Shown: one piece after another, positions 7,945-15,150 of the stretch
Layout of the letters: every line of letters begins with the position of its first letter
Numbering within the stretch: position 1 is the first letter of the stretch
From: Deltaproteobacteria bacterium
GTDB lineage: Bacteria; Desulfobacterota; Desulfobacteria; Desulfobacterales; JAUVGT01
Assembly (NCBI GenBank): GCA_030593645.1
Contig: JAUVGT010000028.1
Coordinates: 1 to 19,372 of the forward strand
Direction of reading: 5' to 3'
Length of the DNA: 19,372 nt
Translations under genes and position numbers: made by a program
The notes under the pieces: generated by a model
The model's database searches: none
Told to the model about the DNA's origin: nothing
The model's input: only the letters and a program-made list of their open reading frames with translations

Positions 7945-9122
7945 GATGCTGCTGCAAGCGCCCTCCCCACCTGGATTGCCCTGAGACCGAACCGGCCGCG
8001 GATCTCGTCAAGGGCATTCACCAGTTTATCATCGGTTTTCTTTTCCCTTTGGAATTCGGTAAAAAGTTCCATCTGTGCAGGAGGACGGGTGAGGCGGTCG
8101 CAGGTGAGGCGGATATTGCGGACCCTGGTTCGACGAGTCAAGGCTCGATGGAGGACCGGTTTCGCGGTTGTAAAGAGATTGAAATTGTTTGCGGATGCCG
8201 GTTTAACAGCGGATTGGCGCATGTTTCGCTTTCCATCCGAATAGCTGATCATGATCCGGATACGCCCGGTAGTCATTTTCATTTTACGCAGGTTTGCGCC
8301 TGTCTGTTCAAGCAGGATGTATAGTGCACTTTCTAAAAGCTTGATATCATTGGTGTCATTACCAAAAGTGTAATTTTCGTTGACGGACGGTAATTTCTGT
8401 TCCGCGGGAGAAACCGGGGTAAAATCTATTCCGCGAACAGCATTGTGGAGGCAGCGGCCGTGATCGCCGAAGACCAGTTCAAGCTGTTTCAATGATAGAT
8501 CGGTTACATGTCCTGCACAGGTCATATTGAATTCATGCAGAAGGGTTATATCTCTGTGTTCGATTCCCGGGATGAGATTGACCGGCAGAGGTTTTAAAAA
8601 TGAGGCCTCATCTCCCGGTTTTACAATATATTCGCCAGCCGGTTTGACCATACGAGTGGCGACTTTGGCCACAAGTTTGTTCGGGGCCACTGCCCATATG
8701 GGATCAAGTCCCATGCCGGTTCGTACGGAACGGCGGATACGAAAGGCAAGATCCGGCGGAGGGCCGAACAGGCGGCCGGTCCCGGTAACGTCGATAAAAA
8801 GGTGCCCATTGTGGTCGGTCATTTCAACCAGGGGTGAATAGGGGATGGCGTGTTTTAAGAAATCAGACATCGCGCGTTCATAGCGGTCCGGGTTGGGTGA
8901 GATCACGCTGGCGCCGGGACAGTATCGCAGGGCGCGGCGTACGGCCATCCCCTTGCGCACGCCGCCTTTGTAAGCCTCATCGCTCATATCGTACACTGTG
9001 GCGCGCACGGCTCCTTCGGGGGCGATAATCACGGGACGTCTTTTAAGACTGCTGTCTGCCCCCCGTTCAACCGCCACAGCGAAATCAGCCACATTCAAAT
9101 GTATAATGGATCGTTCGTTCAT
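7941..9122 (-). CDS. imuB: ImuB, catalytically degenerate Y-family polymerase homologue
   Basis: A Y-family (DinB/UmuC-like) protein of 393 residues from the chosen start. An in-frame ATG 19 codons upstream (9179) is possible, but its extra residues are atypical and the IIHLN strand should be near the N-terminus. The catalytic acids of real Y polymerases are gone: the first-strand Asp is N10 (IIHLNVADF), and the D-E pair before the LD-V-T strand is G106-H107 (HNGHLFIDVTG). This is the hallmark of ImuB, which acts as a scaffold linking the beta clamp to DnaE2. A clamp-binding motif, QMELF, is at about 350-354, followed by the typical C-terminal helix LVNALDEIRGRFGLRAIQV. The gene lies between lexA and dnaE2 and is coupled to dnaE2 by overlap. 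The expected partner imuA is absent. Confidence 0.9.
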   Translation of the reverse strand: MNERSIIHLNVADFAVAVERGADSSLKRRPVIIAPEGAVRATVYDMSDEAYKGGVRKGMAVRRALRYCPGASVISPNPDRYERAMSDFLKHAIPYSPLVEMTDHNGHLFIDVTGTGRLFGPPPDLAFRIRRSVRTGMGLDPIWAVAPNKLVAKVATRMVKPAGEYIVKPGDEASFLKPLPVNLIPGIEHRDITLLHEFNMTCAGHVTDLSLKQLELVFGDHGRCLHNAVRGIDFTPVSPAEQKLPSVNENYTFGNDTNDIKLLESALYILLEQTGANLRKMKMTTGRIRIMISYSDGKRNMRQSAVKPASANNFNLFTTAKPVLHRALTRRTRVRNIRLTCDRLTRPPAQMELFTEFQREKKTDDKLVNALDEIRGRFGLRAIQVGRALAAAS

Positions 9123-9218
9123 GTAAAAAACCTTAAGAGTGTGATCGCGAAAAACACAGATAATACTGATATAGTGCATCGGCCCTAATGGGCTGCTGCT
9201 TTTTATATCGTATGAAAT

Positions 9219-9863
9219 TCAAAGCCCTGCCGTCACCTCAGGACCCCGGTGGACGCCGATGATTTTGCCCTGGATAAGGACCTCACTGAAAGCGTATGTC
9301 ATGGGCTGAAAAGACGGGTTCTCAGGACGAAGTTCGATGGTTTTCGAGCGTCGAAAGAAGCGTTTGACGGTTGCTTCCTCATGTTTGATCAGGGCAGCCA
9401 CAATTTCACCATTTTCCGCGTATTGGCGCGGTTCACAAATCACCAGGTCACCATCCAGGATCGCGGCTCCCTTCATGGAATCGCCTTTTATCCTGAGTGC
9501 GAACAGGTTTGATCCACGGAAAATTTTGGAATCCACCACGATGCTGCCATCCCATTCCTGCTGGGCATACAAAGGGAGACCGGCGGCAATTTTTCCTATG
9601 ATCGGAACCTCCAGCCAGCTCATGATGCCGGATGCTTCGTGTGTCCGGTTAAGCAGATGGATGGTGCGGCTGTAATGGCCATCACGTTTTATTACCCCTT
9701 TTTTTTCCAGTAGTTTTACAATCTGTGAAATCGCCGCATGGCTGACACCCATGGCGGCAGCTGCCTGCCGAAGGCTGGGGGCTTTCCCGGTGCGGGTGAT
9801 TTTCTGTTTCAGGTAATTTAAAAAACGCTGCTGTTTGGGTGTCAGGTCTGTTTGAGGCCGCAC
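9219..9863 (-). CDS. lexA: LexA repressor
   Basis: The SOS repressor, 214 residues. The N-terminal winged helix spans about 5-70, with recognition helix region SHAAISQIVKLLEKKGVIKR. The C-terminal S24 peptidase domain has the self-cleavage bond A94-G95 (KIAAGLP), nucleophile S129 in KGDSM and general base K167 in ATVKRFF, so it should undergo RecA-stimulated cleavage. It starts with GTG, preceded by AAGGAAGG at good spacing. It is the first gene of the lexA-imuB-dnaE2 cluster (gap of about 96 bases to the chosen imuB start), so autorepression would make the mutagenesis genes damage-inducible. I could not identify a convincing SOS box upstream. A genome may carry a second lexA; this copy could be a cassette-specific one. 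Confidence 0.96.
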   Translation of the reverse strand: MRPQTDLTPKQQRFLNYLKQKITRTGKAPSLRQAAAAMGVSHAAISQIVKLLEKKGVIKRDGHYSRTIHLLNRTHEASGIMSWLEVPIIGKIAAGLPLYAQQEWDGSIVVDSKIFRGSNLFALRIKGDSMKGAAILDGDLVICEPRQYAENGEIVAALIKHEEATVKRFFRRSKTIELRPENPSFQPMTYAFSEVLIQGKIIGVHRGPEVTAGL

Positions 9864-9986
9864 GATATACCTTCCTTTTTAAATCGATATTTTTTGAAAG
9901 TATGTAATTCATTGAAATATATAAAAAAACCTTAGAATGATACAGGAACAGGGTTTTTAGTTTCAGAATATCATATACGAAAAGTA

Positions 9987-10016
9987 AATGTCAATGTAAA
10001 TGTAAATGTATATGTA
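9987..10016. repeat. Hexamer tandem repeat AATGTA x5 (imperfect)
   Basis: Five consecutive hexamers: AATGTC, AATGTA, AATGTA, AATGTA, TATGTA. It lies about 125 bases upstream of the lexA start, within a 700-base gene-free region (9864-10569). Whether it affects lexA expression by length variation is unknown. Confidence 0.7.
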
Positions 10017-10028
10017 TGATTGATTTTT

Positions 10029-10055
10029 CGGGGTCGGAATCGGAATCGCTATCGG
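10029..10055. repeat. GGGGTCGG-ATCGG array, copy 1
   Basis: CGGGGTCGGAATCGG followed by AATCGCTATCGG, a low-complexity array of GGWATCG units. An inverted relative lies at 10321-10348 and a third at 16183-16214. Confidence 0.6.
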
Positions 10056-10076
10056 TTTTATTTTAACTGTAAAACC

Positions 10077-10242
10077 CTAAGGGTTCGCGTAAAAATAAAT
10101 TCACAAATTTTAAGGGTCGAGGCGCCCAGTCGGCAAGACGCAAAAGCGCAGAAATATCAAGCATATTTCGAGGTTTTGCAACGCAGCCGAATGGGATGAC
10201 TCGCCCCTTAAAATGTGAAGTTATTTTTGCGCGAGCCCTAAG
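10077..10242. repeat. Family B long hairpin element (about 166 bases)
   Basis: The outer arms are CTAAGGGTTCGCGTAAAAA (10077 onward) and, inverted, CTTAGGGCTCGCGCAAAAA (ending 10242); both continue into a shared TTCACA...TTTTAAGGG block. Inner arms CCCAGTCGGC...GAAATAT and ATATTTCGAGG...AATGGG also pair, around a loop near 10158-10163. The region is therefore an almost end-to-end imperfect palindrome with no coding content, of the kind called a MITE or large REP. A fragment of the same family is at 1369-1440. It is bracketed by inverted GGGGTCGG arrays at 10029-10055 and 10321-10348. In the remaining gene-free parts (10243-10320, 10349-10569) I see nothing further apart from the transporter's ribosome site. 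Confidence 0.75.
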
Positions 10243-10320
10243 CTTGGAGAATGAGCGCTGTGCCTGTATCATTAAAAGTTAAAGGGGAAATTCCTTGTGG
10301 CTGCCCAAGTAATAAAAAAC

Positions 10321-10348
10321 GATTGCGATACCGACCCCGAATTCCGAT
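10321..10348. repeat. GGGGTCGG array, copy 2 (inverted)
   Basis: GATTGCGATACCGACCCCG followed by AATTCCGAT is the reverse complement of the same array type as at 10029-10055, so the family B hairpin between them is bracketed by inverted arrays. Confidence 0.55.
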
Positions 10349-10569
10349 GTTTTGGATCAACTGCGTGCAGCTCATATTACCGGTTTGTATCAAACAAAAA
10401 ATACAGTGAAATAGGGCATGTTCCATAAAAAGTGTTCGATGTTGATCTTTCTATGATCATCATTATGTGTTATGAGTTATAACGTACTGTAATTGGTTGT
10501 AGCATATATCCGGTTCTTCGTTTTTGAGTATCTAATGTGCTCCACAACTATTGCACATTGAGGTGATGA

Positions 10570-11460
10570 ATGACCGGTCAAGCAACAACGTTATATTTGA
10601 AAACATTTCTTTTTACCGTGTTCGCTCTAACCGCGTTTGCTTCCAACTCTGTTCTCTGCCGTTTGGCTCTTGGCGGGCAGGCAATTGACGCCTCCAGTTT
10701 TACTGTTGTCCGTTTACTATCAGGCTGTGTCATGCTGCTGGCGGTCTTGAAATTCTTCGGTAATAAAAAAATACTCCCGTTACGAGGCAGCTGGAAAGCT
10801 TCTGCCATGCTGTTTCTTTATGCGGTGACCTTTTCATTTGCGTATATTACCCTGGATACAGGGACCGGGGCACTGATCCTGTTTGGGTCTGTCCAGATGA
10901 CAATTATTATTATATCGGTTATTTCAGGAGATAAGCTTCAATTTTTGGAGTGGGCAGGCCTGTTGACCGCTTTTAGCGGCTTTGTATATTTGGTGCTGCC
11001 CGGTGTGTCGACACCTTCGTTTTCAGGATTCATCCTGATGTCCGCGGCCGGCATTGGATGGGGTATCTATACACTTATCGGAAGAGGGAGTGAAAATCCG
11101 TTGTCAGATACAGCATGGAACTTTACACGTGCGTTACCGTTTTTCATTGTGATTGCATTGATCGTATTTTTTACAAAGGATATCCGGTTGTCACAAAAAG
11201 GTGTTATTCTGGCTATCATATCCGGCGCGATTACATCCGGTATTGGATATGCTGTGTGGTATGCCGCGCTTGGCGGTCTGTCGGCCATACAGGCAGGAGT
11301 TGTCCAGCTTCTTGTGCCTGTGATTGCCGCTTTAGGCGGTGTTGTTTTTGTTTCCGAAGAAATAAGTATGCGTTTGGTTGTATCGGCGCTATTGATACTT
11401 GGCGGTATTACGCTGGCAGTACTGGGACGGAATTGTTTTTTTAAACCAGGAAAGGTATGA
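10570..11460 (+). CDS. DMT superfamily (EamA-type) transporter
   Basis: An inner-membrane protein of 296 residues with about ten hydrophobic helices arranged as two EamA halves (about 12-146 and 155-287), the usual size and layout of drug/metabolite transporter exporters. The first half shows the typical start FALTAFASNSVLCRLAL and an SFAYITLDTGTGALILFGSVQ segment; the second shows AGIGWGIYTLIGRG and the conserved end segment GLSAIQAGVVQLLVPVIAALGGVVFVSEEISMRLVVSALLILGGI. Substrate cannot be read from sequence; family members export amino acids, metabolites or drugs. The start is chosen by a GAGGTGA site directly before the ATG. Downstream are only pseudogene remnants on the other strand. Confidence 0.9.
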   Translation: MTGQATTLYLKTFLFTVFALTAFASNSVLCRLALGGQAIDASSFTVVRLLSGCVMLLAVLKFFGNKKILPLRGSWKASAMLFLYAVTFSFAYITLDTGTGALILFGSVQMTIIIISVISGDKLQFLEWAGLLTAFSGFVYLVLPGVSTPSFSGFILMSAAGIGWGIYTLIGRGSENPLSDTAWNFTRALPFFIVIALIVFFTKDIRLSQKGVILAIISGAITSGIGYAVWYAALGGLSAIQAGVVQLLVPVIAALGGVVFVSEEISMRLVVSALLILGGITLAVLGRNCFFKPGKV

Positions 11461-11697
11461 TAATAATACTCCTGCTTCCAGGGATGGTCCTTGTTTAATC
11501 ATTTCGTCAACATTGTAACGATGCTTTTCGAGAAGTTCCCGGTCTTTTAAATACCTTTTGTTTCCTGTTTCCCTATCACATTCCGGATGAAACTGTGTCC
11601 CGAATAAACGCTGCTTAAATATGAATGACATGTGTATAATGTTCATTAATAAGATCATCCGGGAACGCTTCTTCTGTCGTGAGTTTATTGATCAGGG
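11461..11697 (-). pseudogene. Remnant of a class I glutamine amidotransferase (C-terminal part)
   Basis: The minus strand encodes FKQRLFGTQFHPECDRETGN and then a helical tail ELLEKHRYNVDEMIKQGPSLEAG. The G-x-Q-F-H-P-E motif carries the His and Glu of the catalytic triad of class I glutamine amidotransferases (GuaA-like GATase domains), and the tail fits their C-terminal helix. The nucleophile Cys half is missing. A preceding segment in another frame (AFPDDLINEHYTHVIHI) fits the strand before QFHPE, implying a frameshift near 11620. There is no credible start. The far 3' end may run into the transporter gene. I read it as a decayed gene. Confidence 0.65.
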
Positions 11698-11698
11698 T

Positions 11699-11821
11699 TC
11701 AATATGGGTCAAGTGTTTTTTTCTTGCTCAACTCATCTCTGACCGCTATGCTGATTTTTTCCAGAGTGTAAGGCTTTTTTACAAATCTTCCCGCACCTAA
11801 TTTCTGTGAAATCAAATATTG
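11699..11821 (-). pseudogene. Remnant of a response-regulator receiver domain C-terminus
   Basis: Reading the minus strand from 11821 gives 40 residues to a stop: QYLISQKLGAGRFVKKPYTL followed by EKISIAVRDELSKKKTLDPY. The G-A-x-x-F-x-x-K-P-Y/F-x-L segment is the beta5/alpha5 end of a receiver domain, with the conserved Lys (VKKPY), as found at the C-terminus of hybrid kinases; the intact hybrid kinase at 16434-19199 ends in a comparable IEKPLNKQKLAIAVREVL. The rest of the gene is missing because a family A element begins exactly here (11815-11824). No start codon or phosphoacceptor Asp remains. Confidence 0.7.
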
Positions 11822-11977
11822 ATGGTCTCGTAAAAAGTCCGAATGTGACGGTTTCGTAAAGAGTTCAAATTCAAGGCGTGCAAATTTTGTAATGATGAAG
11901 CGTACTTATAGTACGTTGAATCATTGCAAAATGCAGCACAACGCAGAAGTTGGACTTTTTACGAGACCGTCAATATT
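11815..11977. mobile_element. Family A MITE-like element, complete copy with 26-base inverted ends
   Basis: The left end AATATTGATGGTCTCG-TAAAAAGTCC (11815-11840) and the right end (11952-11977) are inverted copies with one mismatch. Between them are the same blocks as in copies 1-145 and 19201-19372, with a central CGTACTTATAGTACG palindrome. The length is 163 bases and there is no ORF, consistent with a non-autonomous MITE or large palindromic repeat. It terminates the receiver-domain remnant on one side. The outermost AATATT on both sides may be part of the ends or a target duplication; being a palindrome itself, it does not distinguish the two. Confidence 0.75.
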
Positions 11978-12009
11978 AGACATATAATGAACAAAAACTG
12001 GTTGTATAA

Positions 12010-12105
12010 TGCTATGATGTTACGCCTGCTGATTGTAACTTTACGAGGCAGGCCCCAGAGGAATAGTCCTTCGGAATTCCACGGGGCAGGCAGGAATATA
12101 TAGCA
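12010..12105. repeat. Nested hairpin-forming sequence
   Basis: Paired segments are nested: TGCTA (12010-12014) with TAGCA (12101-12105), GCCTGC (12024-12029) with GCAGGC (12086-12091), and CCCC...GAAT (12053-12064) with ATTC...GGGG (12076-12086), around a CCTTCGG loop. No gene is visible in 11978-12167. It could be another intergenic repeat type or a structured RNA; the sequence alone does not decide. Confidence 0.4.
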
Positions 12106-12167
12106 TATTTTGAGTCCACAATAGGCGCATTAGAAACTGGACCCGGGGAGATGCCTGGAAATTGCTT

Positions 12168-13424
12168 CTACTCGCTTTTTTTTCCGGCAAGTTTTATTGC
12201 TGTATGAAGCAGTACATTTGCACCATTCTCACAATCTTTCCAGCGGGTAAATTCCCTTTCAGAATGGCTGGAACCTTTTTCGGAAGGTACAAAAATCATC
12301 CCCATGGGGCAAATCTGCGCCATGGCCTGGGCATCATGGCCGGCACCTGAAGCCATGGTTTGTCTTTTCAATCCCAGTATATCTGCACTTCCGGCGATCG
12401 CTTTCTGGAATAATTTATCCGTGGATTTGGGTAGTGTTCGTTCCAGCTTTTGTACTTTAAAATCCAGGTCAACTCGTCCGGCTTCCATTTTAGCCTGGTT
12501 TAAAACAGCGGCTTCCATTTTATCGAAAGTTTCAACGGTGTCCGCCCGAAACTCGATACATACCGTAACAGATTCAGGCACAACATTGAAGGCACCGGGA
12601 AGGAAGTTCATATCACCAATGGTGATGACAAGGTCCGGAAAATTTTTCATTACCAATTCTCTGGACGAGAGGGCAAAAGCTGCTGCGACCAAAACCGGGT
12701 CTTTACGCTGATTCATGGGAGTTGTACCGGCATGGTCTGAACGTCCTGTAAAAGTAATTCGGAAACTTCGAATCCCGACAATGCCGGTCACCACACCGAT
12801 ATCCACCCTGTTGTCTTTTAGCTTTAAACCCTGTTCCACATGAAGCTCCAGGTAACCTGCTATTGGTTCCCGGGTTTGTGAGGCTGATAAAATGCGGTTA
12901 CGGGTGATACCGGCATGCTCAAGAGCTAATCCAAACTCACCTTCATCACCAATGGTTTGTAATAATTCTTCGGCAGGAAGAATGCCTGCCATAGCGCGGC
13001 TTCCCATAAGCCCCACAAAAGTTCCTTCTTCATCCGTAAAATCAACAGCACCCAGATGGCGGCCGAGTTTGATGTTGTTTTCTTTGACAACTTCGATCAC
13101 TTCAAGGGCAGCCACCACACCGAGTGCCCCGTCAAATCTTCCGCCACAGGGGACGGAATCGAGGTGTGAGCCCATAAGAATAGTGGAGGTTTCTGCCGGT
13201 CCGCAGTGATGATAGATCGCGTGATTACCAGCGCCGTCAATGGTTGTATCAAATCCCAAACGCAAAGCCCGTTTTTTAAACCACTCGCGGGCCTCAAGAT
13301 GAGCTTGACTGAACGTCGGCCTATGCACACCACCGTTGGCTGTTTGACCGATACTCGCCAGACTGTCAAAATCTTTTTTCATGCGTTTGCTGTTGATGCG
13401 AAGATTTTCGATTAATTTATTCAT
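12168..13424 (-). CDS. M20 family amidohydrolase (N-carbamoyl-L-amino acid hydrolase / allantoate amidohydrolase type)
   Basis: A cytosolic binuclear zinc hydrolase of 418 residues, full length for the family that splits carbamoyl-amide bonds (N-carbamoyl-L-amino acids, ureidopropionate, allantoate). Metal ligands are in place: H87 in GSHLDSVPCGGRFDGALGV, bridging D98, the E132-E133 pair in DFTDEEG, H195 in LELHVEQG and H387 in GSSHSE. H231 in GRSDHAGTTPM belongs to the dimerisation domain (about 215-330) that completes the active site. The motif R-F-D-G-x-x-G-V and the HVEQG segment place it in the AmaB/HyuC/AllC branch rather than with M20 peptidases. Exact substrate cannot be assigned, and no hydantoinase, transporter or purine-degradation gene is next to it. 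Confidence 0.9.
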   Translation of the reverse strand: MNKLIENLRINSKRMKKDFDSLASIGQTANGGVHRPTFSQAHLEAREWFKKRALRLGFDTTIDGAGNHAIYHHCGPAETSTILMGSHLDSVPCGGRFDGALGVVAALEVIEVVKENNIKLGRHLGAVDFTDEEGTFVGLMGSRAMAGILPAEELLQTIGDEGEFGLALEHAGITRNRILSASQTREPIAGYLELHVEQGLKLKDNRVDIGVVTGIVGIRSFRITFTGRSDHAGTTPMNQRKDPVLVAAAFALSSRELVMKNFPDLVITIGDMNFLPGAFNVVPESVTVCIEFRADTVETFDKMEAAVLNQAKMEAGRVDLDFKVQKLERTLPKSTDKLFQKAIAGSADILGLKRQTMASGAGHDAQAMAQICPMGMIFVPSEKGSSHSEREFTRWKDCENGANVLLHTAIKLAGKKSE

Positions 13425-13691
13425 GGTTTTGAAATCATATCAAATGTTTTATATTGAGATCGAATAATACCGTTCAAAGGGATATCTGATTCTAATGTAA
13501 CGATAATCCTAAGTCATTTACTATGTTGTATTTAATAGCGGATCAAGCATTATTCAGAATTTAATATGATCTGAAAAATTTTGAACCTTTTTTTTATTTC
13601 GAACCACTTACTTTCAAATCTTCTGATAGTGGGATTCGTCCATATTTTAGAATAAGTTCTGATGCGTGACAATATAAAAGGAGGGAACACA

Positions 13692-14462
13692 ATGAAATTT
13701 TTTAAACACTTAATGATCGGACTGATTGCGGTTACTTTTTTTTCGGGTCTGGTGACCGATTCAATGGCCGCCGCAAAACCTGTAAAGCGGACTAAAATGC
13801 CATCGAGTATCAAGAGTTCGAAAACCATGAAAGCGTTAATTCGAAAAGCCGAAATTCAGTCGCTGGTTATTGGTACAGAAGCGGATGGTACCTGGAACTG
13901 GACTGCGGTTGTAAAAAACACAGGAACCACAAAGATTAAGAAAAACACCATGACGGCCCAGGGTGTTCAGGGGACCTCCGCAGCCTCAGGTTCCATTCTT
14001 CCAAACGATCTTGCTCCCGGACAATCTGTATCTGTTAAAAATTTTTGGACCCGGTGCTGTGCTTCAAGGACTCTCAAAGTCGATCTTTGGGATAACTTAA
14101 AATCACCCGCTAGTGTGATATCAAGCAAAAAAGTACGTATTCCGAGAATCAGAATAAAAGTTACGGATATCAGGTGGAACCGGATGACAAAGAAATGGAC
14201 CGCAAAGGTAAAAAACAATACAAACCTTACGATTAAAATCGTGGTCCAGGGAGTAGCCACTCATGCAAATCCCATCCATTGGGTTGGAGCTGGAGGTTAT
14301 ACCAAGGTAGTACCTCCGATGGGCATAATCACTCAGACCGGTTCATGGAGTGCATATCAGCCCGGTGACCTCTTAGGAGTGGAACTTCGCTATTTTGACC
14401 AGAAGTGGTGCGGCGGTCCCGGTTGGTGTAAGATCGATTACAAGCAAATTACCTTGCCATAG
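13692..14462 (+). CDS. Exported protein of unknown function with two beta-sandwich-like repeats
   Basis: I do not recognise the family. The start at 13692 is favoured by an AGGAGGG site just upstream and because it opens a signal peptide: MKFFKH, a hydrophobic stretch to about residue 22, and a likely cleavage after DSMA. The mature part (about 230 residues) is basic and appears to hold two related halves. The first has WNWTAVVKNTGTTKIKK and the second KWTAKVKNNTNLTIKI, each a strand of the form W-T-A-x-V-K-N-x-x, followed by a Gly/Gln-rich strand (AQGVQGTSAAS and VQGVATHA). This resembles the alternating strands of CARDB or Ig-like extracellular domains, although that is inference. Cys residues occur as CC (about 120) and WCGGPGWC near the end, which may be disulfides. 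A strong hairpin follows the stop. Confidence 0.75.
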   Translation: MKFFKHLMIGLIAVTFFSGLVTDSMAAAKPVKRTKMPSSIKSSKTMKALIRKAEIQSLVIGTEADGTWNWTAVVKNTGTTKIKKNTMTAQGVQGTSAASGSILPNDLAPGQSVSVKNFWTRCCASRTLKVDLWDNLKSPASVISSKKVRIPRIRIKVTDIRWNRMTKKWTAKVKNNTNLTIKIVVQGVATHANPIHWVGAGGYTKVVPPMGIITQTGSWSAYQPGDLLGVELRYFDQKWCGGPGWCKIDYKQITLP

Positions 14463-14490
14463 TCTCTCTCTCCCAATATGACGTGGCCCT

Positions 14491-14516
14491 TCAGGGGCGG
14501 TTTTAACCGCCCCTGA
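14491..14516 (+). terminator. Strong hairpin after the exported protein gene
   Basis: TCAGGGGCGG-TTTTAA-CCGCCCCTGA is a perfect 10-bp GC-rich stem 28 bases after the stop. No T-tract follows directly, so it is either a factor-assisted terminator or an mRNA-stabilising stem, and it may serve both converging transcripts. Confidence 0.6.
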
Positions 14517-14632
14517 ACGGATTAAAAAAGATGAACGTTGATCATTGAACACCCAGCATCGAATATTGATGTCGCTTTTGTTTGTTTTTCCATCCGAGCA
14601 GTCCCCGTTTGATACTATGTTTTTTCGCTTGA

Positions 14633-15097
14633 TCAGAGATTTCCATTTGATGACAGTTGATCTGGATTCTTTGCAAAAAGATCCAGAAGGTCGTTGACAA
14701 CAACTCTCACCAATTTCCGGCATTCATCCATTTGTGATTCTTCTCCAAAACGTTCACAAAGCGTGGCGCAATGTGTCGTCTCAAAACTGTTCATGAAATT
14801 TTGTCGAAGCTCTTTACCAAGTTCACGCGGCAGATCCCAGACGCCACCGGGTTCACGGCGGCCGTAAATATGACCGATAGCGATCAAACCTCCACATAGC
14901 GCTCCGCAAGCCTCTTCATGGGTTCCTCCGAATCCGCCGCCAAAGGCTGTGGCATGAGCGGCCGCCTCTGAAGCGTTTTCACCCAGCGTCTCCAATATGG
15001 CCGCGGCAACCGCTTCTGCGCAGTGAAACCCATTTCCAAAATACTCGGCAGCCTTATTACCTGCTGTTTTGATCATAGTATCCGTAATTTTGTTCAT
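14633..15097 (-). CDS. C_GCAxxG_C_C family redox-type protein
   Basis: A 154-residue cytosolic protein of the C_GCAxxG_C_C family (redox-active or metal-cluster proteins common in anaerobes). The family pattern is visible: C26 in FHCAEAV, then GGGFGG, C64 and C68 in EEACGALCGGLIAIG (CGAxxGG with Cys in one variable place), C110 and C114 in HCATLC, and C126. Six conserved-position Cys suggest metal or redox chemistry, but the biochemical role of the family is not established. An AGGAGA site precedes the ATG. It is divergent from the LysR-type regulator, with two palindromes in the 113-base gap, so it is the likely target of that regulator. The last 10 residues are low complexity. Confidence 0.85.
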   Translation of the reverse strand: MNKITDTMIKTAGNKAAEYFGNGFHCAEAVAAAILETLGENASEAAAHATAFGGGFGGTHEEACGALCGGLIAIGHIYGRREPGGVWDLPRELGKELRQNFMNSFETTHCATLCERFGEESQMDECRKLVRVVVNDLLDLFAKNPDQLSSNGNL

Positions 15098-15150
15098 TTT
15101 ATCTCCTTTTTTATTGTAATCATCGGCATATTCGATTATACCAATTTATC

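Noticed and set aside
9123..9179. A longer imuB N-terminus starting at 9179
   Set aside because: The extra 19 residues do not fit the family, whose first strand (IIHL) should be near the start; neither start has a strong ribosome site, so some doubt remains.
10238..10426. Short minus-strand reading frames around 10063-10426
   Set aside because: They lie in palindromic repeats and GGGGTCGG arrays; the translations show no domain and no ribosome site.
11699..11701. TGA between receiver remnant and amidotransferase remnant as Sec
   Set aside because: No hairpin of SECIS form follows, and both neighbouring segments are decayed fragments.
11815..11977. CRISPR-like repeat spacing for the recurring blocks
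   Set aside because: Copies are single, kilobases apart and palindromic over their whole length; there is no regular repeat-spacer pattern and no cas gene.
13550..13828. A 92-codon minus-strand frame
   Set aside because: It overlaps the signal peptide region of the exported protein gene; its translation is a shadow without a start signal.
14633..14635. TGA ending the C_GCAxxG_C_C gene as a further Sec codon
   Set aside because: Only a few codons follow before the next stop, no Cys is expected there, and no SECIS-like stem with a suitable loop is evident.
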